In this document: one piece after another, positions 1-11,512 of the stretch
Layout: each line of letters begins with the position of its first letter
Numbering within the stretch: position 1 is the first letter of the stretch
From: Nemertoderma westbladi
Taxonomy: Eukaryota; Xenacoelomorpha; Nemertodermatida; Nemertodermatidae
Assembly: GCA_032718475.1 (NCBI GenBank)
Contig: JAUCBJ010008434.1
Coordinates: 1-55,011, forward strand
Reading direction: 5' to 3'
Length of the DNA stretch: 55,011 bases
Position numbers and translations under genes: made by a program
The notes under the pieces: model-generated
What the model was told of the DNA's origin: nothing
The model's database searches: none
Seen by the model: the letters and a program-made list of their open reading frames with translations, nothing else

Positions 1-930
1 GCTACTGAGAAGGATGTTATTCTTCAAAAGTTAGTTCTCGAACTAGCATCAGGAAAAACCTCTAACTCACCTGAACTACGTCCATATAAACACATACGGA
101 ATGAATTAACTGTCCATAATGGGACAATTTTTGGACCACAGTTTCGAGCAGCTGAACTATCACGTTTCTGCAAGGACAATGGATTTGCTTTATGGCCCTC
201 TGCTCCATATACACCAAACAGTAACGACGCTGCTGAGCGATTAGCGCAATCCTAAGAAACTGTCCAATGCAAAGATACCTCTGAAAGAAAAGATTGCCAT
301 ATTTCTCTTAGCTGACCACAGCACCATTAAAGAAAACGATCAGACACCAGCTGAAATAGTTTTTGGAGGTCTAAACATTAAAACACGTTTACATCGCCTA
401 CTGAAATTCCCTGAAGATCCAAAGATAATCACTACCAGTGGAAACTATATCAAAGGGGAAGCGATCTGGGTACGAAACTTTTCTCGTCGTAAACCTACTG
501 AAAAATGGTTACCCGCGATATATCAAGGACTTTTGGTTCAAGATTCGCTACAGTTGAAATATGTGGAACCATATTCAGACGCCATCTTGATCACCTGAGG
601 AAACGAATCAGCCCTTTTGTAGGCCAAGGGGGAGAGAGTAACAAAGACATGTTTCAGCCGAAACGAGTTGATAACAAAAATGGAGGTACCAAGACAATTG
701 AAACCTCGGCTGATGTGAACATGGGAGCAAGAGAGGTTACGGCGGAAAACCACTTGGGTGCAAGAGACGATACAGTGGAAACCCAAGAACGAGGACAAAT
801 GAGACATACTGTCGAACCTAGTTCGGAGTCGAGGTCTGATCAAACTCAAAGTGTCGCTGGAACACGACGGATCCGCAAGAAAACTGATTACTATGGTTTT
901 GACTCTAAAACTAATATGGACTAAAATGAG
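1..930 (+). pseudogene. Ty3/gypsy-type pol remnant (integrase C-terminal half)
   Basis: Broken 3' end of an LTR-retrotransposon pol. Conceptual translation in changing frames shows the end of the integrase core (SAPYTPNSNDAAERLAQS near 210-255, the usual segment around the catalytic glutamate). It is followed by a TPAEIVFGG-like segment near 345-370, a GEAIWVRNFSRRKP motif near 455-495 and RRHLDHLRKR near 575-605, all typical of gypsy integrase C-termini. A stop at about 253-255 and at least two frame changes break it. The longest open piece, 505-924, is its hydrophilic tail. A purine tract at 984-991 downstream looks like a polypurine tract. The 5' part lies outside the window. Assignment to the gypsy class rests on these motifs only. 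Confidence 0.7.
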
Positions 931-1117
931 GATTAAGACCATATAACATATTAGATTTTGTTCTTTTGAACTAAATATTTCCCAGGGGGAGTATTTTAGG
1001 ATCTACTATTAACAGGTAAAGCCATGCTACACAAAATATAGGCCATGTCATTTGATGTAGGCCTGTTACCGTGTAACACATGGCTACAGACCACAGTAAT
1101 TATATACCGGTGTAACA

Positions 1118-1240
1118 GGAAAATATGCCCCCCCGGGAAATGTGCCCGGGGGGGGGCATATTTTCCTAGGAAAAAATGCCCCCCCGGGCAAATTTCCCTA
1201 GGAAAAAATGCCCCCCCTTAGGAAATTATGCCCCCCCTGA
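1118..1240. repeat. Cluster of C/G-run palindromes
   Basis: Alternating runs of 7-10 C and G are joined by short A/T words (TTTCCTAGGAAA, ATATGCCC, GGGCATATTTT). The segment at about 1123-1165 is a strong perfect-arm hairpin. Related blocks recur at 1876-2022. Both strands could form G-quadruplexes or cruciforms. No gene is seen here. Confidence 0.7.
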
Positions 1241-1285
1241 ATTATACAATAAACAAAACTTATTACTACTAAAACTTACAAAAAT

Positions 1286-1616
1286 TATACAAAATAATAA
1301 ACAGTCACTTTACCAAATGAAGGAAAGGAGCAGGTTACAGAGGCGGGATTTTCTAACCAAAACAATAAACGATCATTTAACTAATTGAGGGAAAGGAGCA
1401 GGTTACAGAGGCGGGATTTTCTAACCAAAACAATAAACAGTCACTTTAGCAAATCAGGGAAAGGAGCAGGTTACAGAGACGGGATTTTCTAGCCAAAACA
1501 ATAAACGATAACATTACCAATTGAGAGAAAGGAGCAGGTTACAGAGGCGGGATTTTCTAACCAAAACAATAAACAATCACTTTACCAAATCAGGGAAAAG
1601 GAGCAGGTTACAGACT
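1286..1616 (+). repeat. 68-bp tandem repeat, array A (forward orientation)
   Basis: The word AGGAGCAGGTTACAG begins at 1326, 1394, 1462, 1530 and 1599, giving a period of 68 bp (69 once). Units also share GCGGGATTTTCTAACC and CAATAAAC. The array has about five copies with a few substitutions per unit. The same unit occurs in the opposite orientation at 3893-4545, so arrays A and B form an inverted pair about 2.3 kb apart. Confidence 0.9.
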
Positions 1617-1625
1617 TAAAAAAGC

Positions 1626-3892
1626 TTGGAGCTGCTCGGCGCCCACCTGCCCACACAACACCACACACTCGCACTGCTGTTATACCAGTAGGTACTTACT
1701 ACAGTAGCCTACTGATTCAGCATACTTCAGTATGCTGTTCTACATTCCTTACTGCCTTACCTGCTTTACCTACCGGCAGACCGGTACCGTACTATTCTTC
1801 CAACTATTACAAGTTCTGCAGTTGGTAGATTAAAAGTGGCTACCAGCAGACCGGTATTGTACCAGTTTTCAGACTTTTGAGGGGGGCTAATTTTCCTGAG
1901 GGGAGGCATTATTTCCTAAGGAGAAAATGCCCCCCCGGGCTAAATTTCCTAGGAAAAATTGCCCGGGGGGACATAATATCCTAGGAAATAATGCCCCGGG
2001 GGGCATATTCTAGGGGGGGCTGATTTCCTTGTGACACCGGTAGTGGTGGTACTGGTGGTCCCTAAAAGTGGGTCCCTTCAATACATACTGTATGTAGTTC
2101 GATAAGGGGTCCCATATTATACATACAGTACATTCAATAAAAAAATATTTTTCAATATTTTGTATATGTAAATTCTTAAAAGATTTTGTATGATCATTCT
2201 ATGATCGTAGCAGATGTACAATGTATTATGATCAGTGCAGATGAATCAAGCACATAGTATGATCCGTATAGATCTTGGCAGATTCGTAAAGTCGCTAGTC
2301 TAGGGATGGCACAAAATATCAAAATATCTAAAGCTTCATAGAAATGTTTCATTTTCGGTATTTATAGGTTTCCAAAGGACAAAGGTGCTGATTCGATTAC
2401 AAATGTTTTCAAATTCTCTAGTGGCACATAGGTCAGTAGGTGCCACTTTTTATTCTGTATTACTGATTTACCGGTCAGTTCATTAATCACAGAGTTGCAG
2501 ACCGGTCATAGTTTATGACCGTCACCGCCACTAACATAACCGATTAATATCTGTGTATTTTCTGCTGTTATTTTGTATCGTGATATTCATTACATACATA
2601 GTTCTGTGCTATTATCATTTCGGAAGATTAATATTGAGAAACACAAACGCTCTTATTTCCCCGACGGCATCAACGTTGTATTTTTCGGTGCTGTGTGCAA
2701 AATTTGGTGCCAGCAAGAACTTTTGAAAATTAATTCAATAGTTCAATTGATTGTGACAACTCATACTGTAATCCTATCTTACATTTTAGAGGTTTATAAA
2801 TATTTATCTAACAACTATACATCTCAAACTTGTATTTTTTGGAAGTATGGGGTTTCTTGAGTTTATACGGATTTGTGAGGGTTCTGAATTCAATGGAATA
2901 TGTAAAAATTGCATAAGAATTCTGAAACTTGTATTTTTCGGCGGTGGGTGAAAATTTTCAACAACATCGTTTATTGTTTAGGTTAGAAATTGCCGCCGTT
3001 GTAACCTGCTCTTTTCCTTCAATTGGAAGGTAACAACATCGTTTATTGATTTCCACCTTCCCACCCATCTTCCTTCATCGTTTGGGTATAAACTCAGCTG
3101 TATCAGCTGGCAATCAGGGCAATATTGGGCATGTTAGTTAAAGTGTTTCGCCATATTCGGCAGTACAGTACTGTACAGAGGACTGTACCTCTTCCTGCCT
3201 TCCCTTTAGCGTAACAAACAAACAATAAACATTTTAAATGTAATATACTAATAAGTACAGTATCATTATTCAATTAATTTTATATTGACAACTATTAACA
3301 AGAAAGATTACTAAAATATTGCAGCAAAGGCAGAAAGGCTGTATTGTTTTTAATAAATGATTAATGTTTCAACACCAACTAAATCTGCGAAAGTTGTTTA
3401 CATCTGAAACTATCCATCTTTGCTGGGGCAATCACACAACTTTCATACCCGCCATCCTTCATCCTACAGAACTGTATATCGCATTTTTAACCGCAATAAT
3501 TTTTATTGTCCGTTTAAATCCTTTTTTGTCCTTTTTTTTGATTTTTTATGTCCTCCAAAAGTCTAATGTTAGGTTCCATGCTACCGGTTTCTCTACTGCT
3601 GTTCTCTCAGGCTATCAGTACCGGTATTAGTATATATAGCACTATTTTGCTGTATTGTATGTATAGATGTAGGTATAAAGCAGGTATTTCTGTATTTTAG
3701 TACCGGTACCGGCACCGGTACTGCTATAGGCTTACTGTGTAGCCTACCATTTAAATACGGTAATGGTAGGCCTACCGGTTGTGCTAATAAATTTTAAATA
3801 ATTGATAGGCCAAACTGGATTGCAGGATTGTGGAAAATGTGGATTTACCTTTCACATAATTTAGGCCTATTACTGTATTAGTTTTATCGTCT
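1626..3892. other. Non-coding spacer between the inverted 68-bp arrays
   Basis: No convincing gene is seen. It includes a second cluster of C/G-run palindromes (1876-2022). A diverged 68-bp-type unit lies near 2965-3050, oriented as in array B. The rest is AT-rich sequence with ACCGGT words. Short open frames here have no recognisable features. Confidence 0.6.
1876..2022. repeat. Second cluster of C/G-run palindromes
   Basis: Same composition as 1118-1240: GGGGGG and CCCCCC runs linked by TTTCCTAGGAAA-type palindromes. The two clusters flank array A. Confidence 0.6.
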
Positions 3893-4545
3893 CTGTAACC
3901 TGCTCCTTACCCTCAATTAGTTAAATGATCGTTTATTGTTTTGGTTAGAAAATCCCGCCTCTGTAACCTGCCCCTTTCCCTCAATTAGTTAAATGATCGT
4001 TTATTGTTTTGGTTAGAAAATCCCGCCTCTGTAACCTGCTCCTTTCCCTGAATTGGTAAAGTGACCGTTTATTGTTTTGGTTAGAAAGGCCCGCCTCTGT
4101 AACCTGCCCCTTTCCCTCAATTAGTTAAATGATCGTTTATTGTTTTGGTTAGAAAATCCCGCCTCTGTAACCTGCTCCTTTCCCTCAATTAGTTAAGTGA
4201 TCGTTTATTGTTTTGGTTAGAAAATTCCGCCTCTGTAACCTGTCCCTTTCCCTCAATTAGTTAAATGATCGTTTATTGTTTTGGTTAGAAAATCCCGCCT
4301 CTGTAACCTGCTCCTTTCCCTCAATAAGTTAAGTGATCGTTTATTGTTTTGGTTACAAAAATCCCGCCTCTGTAACCTGCTCCTTTCCCTCAATTAGTTA
4401 AGTGATCGTTTATTGTTTTGGTTAGAAAATCCCGTCTCTGTAACCTGCTCCTTTCCCTGATTTGGTAAAGTGACTGTTTATTGTTTTGGTTAGAAAACTC
4501 GGCCTTAACCTGCTCCTTTCCATCAATTGGTAATTGTTTTTGGCT
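3893..4545 (-). repeat. 68-bp tandem repeat, array B (reverse orientation)
   Basis: CTGTAACCTG begins at 3893, 3961, 4029, 4097, 4165, 4233 and 4301, then near 4370 and 4438, giving a period of 68 bp. About nine copies are present, ending in a degraded partial unit near 4500-4545. Each unit is the reverse complement of the array A unit. Confidence 0.9.
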
Positions 4546-4844
4546 ATAAAATGAGTGTTTTGCTACGTCATGTGGTAATCGATTATCGACAACAACCTCA
4601 AACTATTAAATATAGAGTCTTTTTACCACAGGCGCATATGGAAATCTATCTCATAGTCTATAAATCATGGAGTCATGCAATGTTTTGGCACAGGCATAGT
4701 GAAAGTATGCCTGTGTGCCGGTATGCCTGAAGGCCTACTGCTATGTCATATGATGATACTGATACCATACTGCCATACGTAACATGGCAACCTGATCCCC
4801 TATTTAACTGTATCTCTTTCTCCTGATTGGTTATAGGATCAGAT

Positions 4845-5809
4845 CAGGGATGGCAATTAGGTTTTAATATTAGGTTTTATTATTAGGTTTTAATAAAAAA
4901 CCTAGTGTAAAAATTATTAGGTTTTATTAGGTTTTATTGGGTTTTATTCCAGTCTGCCACGAGAGTGCAATCCGTTGGCCTAATTATTGGGTATTGGGGA
5001 AAAACCTCACATTTCGTTGTGTGCTAGAGTGCTAGACCTTCAACGGTTCGATTAGACATTAGCAGATTATCCAGTCGGGGAGTTCTATTTACAACTGACA
5101 GACTGAGTTGAAATTTAAACTTTATTTTTTAAAAGTCAACTTTTGGAGAAGGGTTTAAAATTCAACTTTTTTTTAAAATTCAACTTTTGGAGTTGGTTTG
5201 GAAATAGGCCTACTGATAAATATGGAATTGGGATCCATTACTGGTATTCCATTGTATAATAATTATGACATAGGCCTATAGCGGTACCGGTAATTTAATA
5301 CATCTAACAGTCTAATAAATTCCTGTAGTATTTCAGCTAATTTGCAAATGTAAAATGTTTTTAAAAAATGTAATCCCGGCGGTGAAAGTTTTTATTCCAT
5401 CGGTAATGATGGTTGATTTTTCGAGTTACACCCATAAAAAGAATAAAAACACCCTTCTGTAACGTCTTGGGGCTAACTGCAGTACGCAGTACTGGTACTG
5501 TACGTGTACGATAGTTTTGCCATAGTTTGGTGAGATTATTATAAGTTAATAAGTCATACTTGCAATTGCTTCACAGACTTGAGAATAGGCGCAATGAAAC
5601 CGCAATGGTCGATTTAGTGGGTGTTACAACCTTCAAAACAGCAATTAAGTCATTGGTTCTCGAAAAATTTCTTAATTTTTGTATGAAAATTTAGGTTTTA
5701 TTAGGTTTTTTTAGGTTTTATTAGGTTTTATTAGGTTTTATAAGGTTTTATTCAATTAAAGAAAAAACCTATTTTTGTTTTTTTTTAAATTAGGTTTTAA
5801 CCATCCCTG
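4845..5809. mobile_element. Non-autonomous hAT-like element with 8-bp target duplication
   Basis: The ends are inverted (CAGGGATGG at 4845, CCATCCCTG ending at 5809). They are flanked by a perfect 8-bp direct repeat GATCAGAT (4837-4844 and 5810-5817), the hAT hallmark. Both ends carry many copies of TTAGGTTTTA-like words, which could be subterminal transposase-binding sites. No transposase frame is present, so it would need a transposase in trans. It lies just upstream of EI24. Confidence 0.8.
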
Positions 5810-5817
5810 GATCAGAT

Positions 5818-6037
5818 GCCGTCAGATCAGATCAGATAAGGACAGACGTTTTATTCTACCTCGTAAAGTACTGCTGTACCGGTAGGTACTGAAGTAATAC
5901 TAAAACAGTAATAAAATACAGAAATAACTGAATAATGGCTGAATGGTGTATAATCCAGTAATCATTTAGCCTGTCCAGCTGTCTGCCTGTAGCGACCTAC
6001 CTGCCTACTGAGCTAGCGCTGTAGCGGTACGATCACG
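5818..6037 (+). other. Upstream region of EI24
   Basis: Region of 220 bp between the hAT-like element and the EI24 start codon. It is the presumed 5' UTR and promoter by position. I see no clear TATA box. The sequence immediately before the ATG is ATCACG. Confidence 0.4.
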
Positions 6038-6507
6038 ATGGGTGACTCACTACGTGTTACTATCGCTTTACTTATTCGAGGAATCCAGGAGTCGCTATTC
6101 GGTACCCTCAAACTGTACAACATCGACCGAGACGTTCAGATGAGGTTGGAGGAAGAGAGAAACAAACAGTTGGCGCTAGCGGAAGCGTACAGACAACAGC
6201 TCCGACGACCGCCCCCGCCAAGGAAACCGGTGCATTCAGACCCCCTCGTTCTGCCCAAACTACTGCAGTCTTGTCTACTCAACGGTGGAGTGTTTCTATT
6301 CAGTATATTTATATTTAACTATATTATTCTACCAACGGTGGAGTTTCTACTTGGTTTAGTGACAGATCCATCCGATTCGGTTTCCTGGTTGTGGGTCCGG
6401 TGGACTTTGTCTTCTTTGTTTTCTGCTCTTTGGGTTATTCCATTATTCCTTCTCAGTAAAGTTGTTAACGGACTTTGGTTCCAAAGGATTGCTGATGCTG
6501 CATACAG
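6038..6507 (+). CDS. EI24: EI24-like ER membrane protein, exon 1
   Basis: First exon of a homologue of EI24 (PIG8/EPG-4), an endoplasmic reticulum multi-pass protein with roles in autophagy and p53-linked cell death in animals. The exon encodes an N-terminal amphipathic region (RGIQESLFG), a charged stretch (EEERNKQLALAEAYRQQLRR), and two hydrophobic segments at about residues 84-110 and 117-150. The family-typical NGGVF, SLFSALWV and PLFLLSKVVN motifs are present. The start is the first in-frame ATG and fits the family N-terminus. The exon ends at CAG/GTCTGT in phase 2. The nearby TCT/GTGAGT looks like a stronger donor but would break the reading frame with exon 2. Unspliced, the frame stops at 6521-6523. 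Confidence 0.88.
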
Positions 6508-6799
6508 GTCTGTGAGTCATTGAGTTATTATAGTACTCCGTAACCTGGTAACACTAACAAATCCTTGCTCACTGTAGTACCTACGAGCTACGACAGTCTG
6601 ACAGTGCGACTGCAGCTCTGGCTCTGCTACTACAAGACTACCCACCGGTGCCGGTACTGTAAGATAGGATTTGTATCTTTAAGTTATAAATCTATGGTAA
6701 TTCATAATTAATAGGTTCATTAATCAGTTAATATCATTAAATAACGTTTAATATTGCCGTGGCGGCGTTATGATTTCAATTATGGGGGTATATGTATAA

Positions 6800-7812
6800 T
6801 AGGATGGTTTATATTTCAAAAAATTTTTTGAATTTCAGCTGGGTTCATGTTCTATGTTCTATTTTGTTCCAAATTGCATAAAAACACGTTTGATAACTTC
6901 AAAATGTGTTGGAGTTTCCGGGAACTAGATCCACCGTGGCATCATAGTAGCTGCTTGAGCAATCCTGCCATCGCCCGGTCCCACATAAAATGTAATCGTG
7001 GGACTAGTTCTTGTCATTGTTAGGTAAAGAGGTATACATATTGTTATTGTACAAAATTGTACAAAATGTCTGGACTGTGTCAACTCAATATAAGGTCATT
7101 AATTTGTGGACCTAGCCTTGACATTTTGTACAATAACTCGAGAACTAATCACTCAACTCATTTTTAGAGTTTCAACATCCCCTAAATTGATCACTGCAGT
7201 TATGTGTGAATTGTGGATGCCTTGAGATAATTAGAATTATAATTTTTAGTGTATTTGTCAATATTGCATCAAGGCTGCAAGGCTCTAATGTTGACTTGTA
7301 CTGGACTTCACATTTTCTGCAATATCTCAAAAACTATTTGCTTTATGCTTGTTTTGAAGGTGTCTACACCAACTAAATCGGTCATTGTGGTTCTAATGAG
7401 CATAATATCCATGCGGTTGGAATACTAGAAGTTAATCATTACAAAAATGGGGAATATGACTCACTTGCGGCAAGGGCGGGGATCTGGACGTGGACATGTG
7501 AAAGAAATACTAACATTTTCAGTTGGGTTCAACGACAATTCTGTAGCAAATTGTGTAAGAAATTGGAATATGTATACCTTTTTACCTAACAATGAAAATA
7601 ACTAGTCCCACGATTACATTTTATGTGGGACCGGGCGATGGCAGGATTGCTCAAGCAGCTACTATGATGTCACGGTGGGTTGGGTCTAGTTCCCGGAAAC
7701 TTCAACACATTTTGAAGTTATCAAACGTGTTTTTATGCAATTTGGAATAAATTAGAACATAGAACATGAATCCAGCTGAAATTCAACAATTTTTGAAATA
7801 TGAACCACCCTA
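6800..7812. mobile_element. hAT-like element with about 240-bp terminal inverted repeats
   Basis: The left arm (6800 to about 7035) and right arm (about 7568-7812) are near-perfect reverse complements. Landmarks are the CCCGGTCCCACATAAAATGT block in the left arm and its mirror in the right. The ends (TAGGATGG and CCACCCTA) are flanked by the 8-bp direct repeat ATGTATAA (6792-6799 and 7813-7820). The roughly 530-bp centre has no transposase frame. It lies inside the EI24 intron. Confidence 0.85.
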
Positions 7813-7849
7813 ATGTATAATGTTCGGATTATTTTTCAAGTATATGGGT

Positions 7850-9890
7850 CCGTATCTCGGTAATGCTCTGTATCCGTATCCCAGTAATGTTCTGTATCCG
7901 TATCCCAGTAATGCTCTGTATCCGTATCCCAGTAATCTCTGTATCCGTATCCCAGTAATGCTCTGTATCCGTATCTCAGTGTGCTCTGTATCCGTATCCC
8001 AGTAATGCTCTGTATCCGTATCCCAGTAATGCTCTGTATCCGTATCTCAGTAATGCTCTGTATCCGTATCTCAGTAATTCTCTGTATCCGTATCTCAGTA
8101 ATGCTCTGTCTCCATATCCCAGTAATGCCCTGTATCCGTATCTCAGTAATGCTCTGTATCCATATCCCAATAATGCCCTGTATCCGTAAATCAGTAATGC
8201 TCTGTATCCGTATCTCAGTAATGCTCTGTATCCGTATCTCAGTAATGCCCTGTATCCGTATCTCAGTGTGCTCTGTATCCGTATCCCAGTAATGCTCTGT
8301 ATCCGTATCCCAGTAATTCTCTGTATCCGTATCTCAGTAATGCTCTGTATCCATATCCCAGTAATGCCCTGTATCCGTATCTCAGTAATGCTCTGTATCC
8401 ATATCCCAATAATGCCCTGTATCCGTAAATCAGTAATGCTCTGTATCCGTATCTCAGTAATGCTCTGTATCCGTATCCCAGTAATGCTCTGTATCCGTAT
8501 CTCAGTAATGCTCTGTATCCGTATCCCAGTAATGCTCTGTATCCGTATCCCAGTAATGCTCTGTATCCGTATCTCAGTCATGCTCTGTATCCGTATCCCA
8601 GTAATGCTCTGTATCCGTATCCCAGTAATGTTCTGTATCCGTATCCCAGTAATGCTCTGTATCCGTATCCCAGTAATCTCTGTATCCGTAACTCAGTAAT
8701 GCTCTGTATCCGTATCTCAGTAATGTTCTGTATCCGTATCCCAGTAATGCTCTGTATCCGTATCCCAGTAATGCTCTGTATGCGTATCCCAGTAATGTTC
8801 TGTATGCGTATCCCAGTAATGCCCTGTATCCGTATCTCAGTAATGCTCTGTATCCGTATCCCAGTAATGTTCTGTATCCGTATCTCAGTGTGCTCTGTAT
8901 CCGTATCCCAGTAATGCTCTGTATCCGTATCCCAGTAATGCTCTGTATCCGTATCTCAGTAATGCTCTGTATCCGTATCTCAGTAATTCTCTGTATCCGT
9001 ATCTCAGTAATGCTCTGTATCCATATCCCAGTAATGCCCTGTATCCGTATCTCAGTAATGCTCTGTATCCATATCCCAATAATGCCCTGTATCCGTAAAT
9101 CAGTAATAATGCTCTGTATCCGTATCTCAGTAATGCTCTGTATCCGTATCTCAGTAATGCCCTGTATCCGTATCTCAGTGTGCTCTGTATCCGTATCTCA
9201 GTAATGCTCTGTATCCGTATCCCAGTAATGCCCTGTATCCGTATCCCAGTAATGCTCTGTATCCGTATCCCAGTAATGTTCTGTATCCGTATCCCAGTAA
9301 TGCTCTGTATCCGTATCCCAGTAATGCTCTGTATCCGTATCTCAGTAATGCTCTGTATCCGTATCCCAGTAATGCTCTGTATCCGTATCCCAGTAATGCT
9401 CTGTATCCGTATCTCAGTCATGCTCTGTATCCGTATCCCAGTAATGCTCTGTATCCGTATCCCAGTAATGTTCTGTATCCGTATCCCAGTAATGCTCTGT
9501 ATCCGTATCCCAGTAATCTCTGTATCCGTATCTCAGTAATGCTCTGTATCCGTATCTCAGTAATGTTCTGTATCCGTATCCCAGTAATGCTCTGTATCCG
9601 TATCCCAGTAATGCTCTGTATGCGTATCCCAGTAATGTTCTGTATGCGTATCCCAGTAATGCCCTGTATCCGTATCTCAGTAATGCTCTGTATCCGTATC
9701 CCAGTAATGTTCTGTATCCTTATCTCAGTAATGCTCTGTATCCGTATCCCAGTAATGCTATGTATCCGTATCCCAGTAATGCTCTGTATCCGTATCCCAG
9801 TAATGCTCTGTATCCGTATCTCAGTAATGCTCTGTATCCGTATCTCAGTAATGCTCTGTATCCGTATCTCAGTAATGCTTTGTATCTGTA
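7850..9890. repeat. 24-bp minisatellite in the EI24 intron, about 85 units
   Basis: The unit is AGTAATGCTCTGTATCCGTA plus TCCC. Variants include ATCTCAG for ATCCCAG, GCCCTG for GCTCTG, and GTTCTG. Because 24 is a multiple of three and the unit has few stops, long spurious frames appear on both strands (repeats of MLCIRIPV forward and SITGIRIQ reverse). A higher-order pattern is visible. A junction variant CAGTGTGCTCTG occurs at 7977, 8264, 8886 and 9176, giving an offset of about 910 bp. Sequence from 8581-8880 recurs almost exactly at 9421-9720, an offset of 840 bp. Confidence 0.95.
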
Positions 9891-10069
9891 TATCTGTCTC
9901 CATGGTCTAGTAACTTTGGTTTATTGTTTTGACGTGTCACTGTAACATTCTTCTTTCATTTAATTGATGTTTCGCCGAGATTTGATTTGCGTCAAGTTGC
10001 CCCCCCCCCCCCTCCCTCTGCCACTGGCATACAAATTTTTATTTCAATAACTCTTTATTATTGTTTCAG

Positions 10070-10553
10070 GCAATCAAAAGGCCGACCTGTACCTTTGCGA
10101 CGCGGTATAACTAACGCTATTGCCGATACTGTATTCAGCATTCTCGTACAAACAGTCTTCCTTCTACAAGCCGGGGTTATCGCCCTTCTACCCATCCCGG
10201 CAGTGGGCCCAGTACTCAGACTCCTACACCACTCTCTGTTGTATTCCCTCTACGCTTTCGATTACTCCTGGTTCAACCAGGGCCACTCAGTACAACTGCG
10301 GCTGTACTTCCTGGAATCTAATTGGCCGTACTATGCGGGATTCGGCCTCCCATTGGCTATCGTTACCTCCTTCTGCGATTCGTTTGCGGTTGGCGGGGGT
10401 TTATTCGCTCTGCTCTTCCCTCTTCTAATAATCAGTGCCACCTCCGCCTCCCCTGCTAACGATTACAACGAGAAGCCACTCAAACTGTTTGCCCCCTCTG
10501 TTACTATAGTGAATATGTTGACTCGATTTACCGTTTATCGTCGAGGCAAATAA
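10070..10553 (+). CDS. EI24: EI24-like ER membrane protein, exon 2 (C-terminal)
   Basis: Second and last exon of EI24. It begins after a TTATTATTGTTTCAG acceptor in phase 2 and ends at a TAA that overlaps an AATAAA. It encodes the family core: a hydrophobic hairpin (FSILVQTVFLLQAGVIALLP), then HHSLLYSLYAFDYSWFNQG, NWPYYAGFGLPLA and FALLFPLLIISA. All have close counterparts in vertebrate EI24. Spliced to exon 1 the protein would be 317 residues, close to the 340 of human EI24. The open frame extends upstream of the acceptor through poly-C DNA to 9987, but that part is intronic and has no family similarity. The intron is 3562 bp. Confidence 0.88.
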
Positions 10554-11033
10554 ATATGTTTTTATTAATTATTTTGCAATTATTTACACCTATTGGTTTG
10601 TCTTAATTTATATTGATTTATATGAATTGAATATTAATAATTAATTATTAATATTATTATTTATATACTTATATTTATTTATAGTTATTAAACCGCAAAA
10701 ATTTTAACGTTTTAAATCAGGGTACAGAAGTCAGGGCTCATAAAAAATATACAGGACTCAGACTCCAAAATTCAACATTAATTTAGCCAAAATGATAGTT
10801 TCTTCATTGAAAAATGAACGTATTTGCTGACAATGATTGTTTATATTAAGCCCACGCCCTAAAATCAACCGATTTTTCAAGGTCTCCGGAACCGGTTTAA
10901 ATAATTAAAATGTTATTGATTGTTTCGTCTTGCGTTCTTCTACGCTCCGTAGGCAAATTTGCATGTGAATAATCACAATTAAATTAATTAATTAAACTTG
11001 GCAGTGGCCCTGGTTTCCATCTACTGTACCTAA
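10554..11033. other. Intergenic region downstream of EI24
   Basis: AT-rich sequence with no gene seen. The EI24 polyadenylation signal (AATAAA at about 10550) lies at its left edge. Confidence 0.5.
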
Positions 11034-11041
11034 AGGTTCGA

Positions 11042-11504
11042 CCAGGGGACGTGAGTCAGGAAATGTTAGGAAATTTCCTAGATATATTTCTGGAAATTTT
11101 TTTATAAAATTTACTTTTAAATAGTAAATATTTACAGAAATATCCTCATATTAATTGCATAAAATAGTAATAATAATATTTGAACCAAAATTGTGATTGT
11201 GACTTTGTGTTTTGTCAATTTCATTATTACAATGGTTTATATTGAACGCAATTTCCGATATTATACATTTTCCAATTTTAACTCTCACAATTTAATACCT
11301 CGTGCTATTTTGGCTGTTTAAGCACATTCTGAAATCACAAGTAAAGTAAACACTAGAAACGAGGTGTTTCCTGCCTGGTTAGTGTCCTGCTCATGTTTTG
11401 GCTAGTGTGGTCGTAGATAGGGGTAAAGTATACTTTTAAGGAAATTTTCTGAAATTTCCTTGAATATAAATTTTTCTTGAAAATTATCATCCCTACACTC
11501 TTTT
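11042..11504. mobile_element. Candidate short hAT-like element
   Basis: An AT-rich block of 463 bp is bounded by the 8-bp direct repeat AGGTTCGA (11034-11041 and 11505-11512). Inverted GGAAATTTCC-type words lie near both ends, and both edges carry a CAGGGG/CATCCCT-like motif. The outermost bases do not match well, so the exact ends are uncertain. No coding capacity is seen. Confidence 0.45.
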
Positions 11505-11512
11505 AGGTTCGA

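Noticed and set aside
505-924. 139-codon frame as a host gene
   Set aside because: It begins inside the gypsy integrase C-terminal sequence and is its frame-shifted tail.
1286-4545. Repeat-spacer arrays as a CRISPR locus
   Set aside because: The whole 68-bp period is repeated without unique spacers, and the sequence is eukaryotic.
6509-6514. GTGAGT as the EI24 donor site
   Set aside because: It resembles the consensus more closely, but its phase does not fit the exon 2 acceptor. CAG/GTCTGT at 6507/6508 keeps the frame and the family alignment.
7820-9945. Long open frames of repeating MLCIRIPV or SITGIRIQ type on both strands
   Set aside because: They result from a 24-bp tandem repeat whose length is a multiple of three. 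They lie in the EI24 intron and have no start context or conservation.
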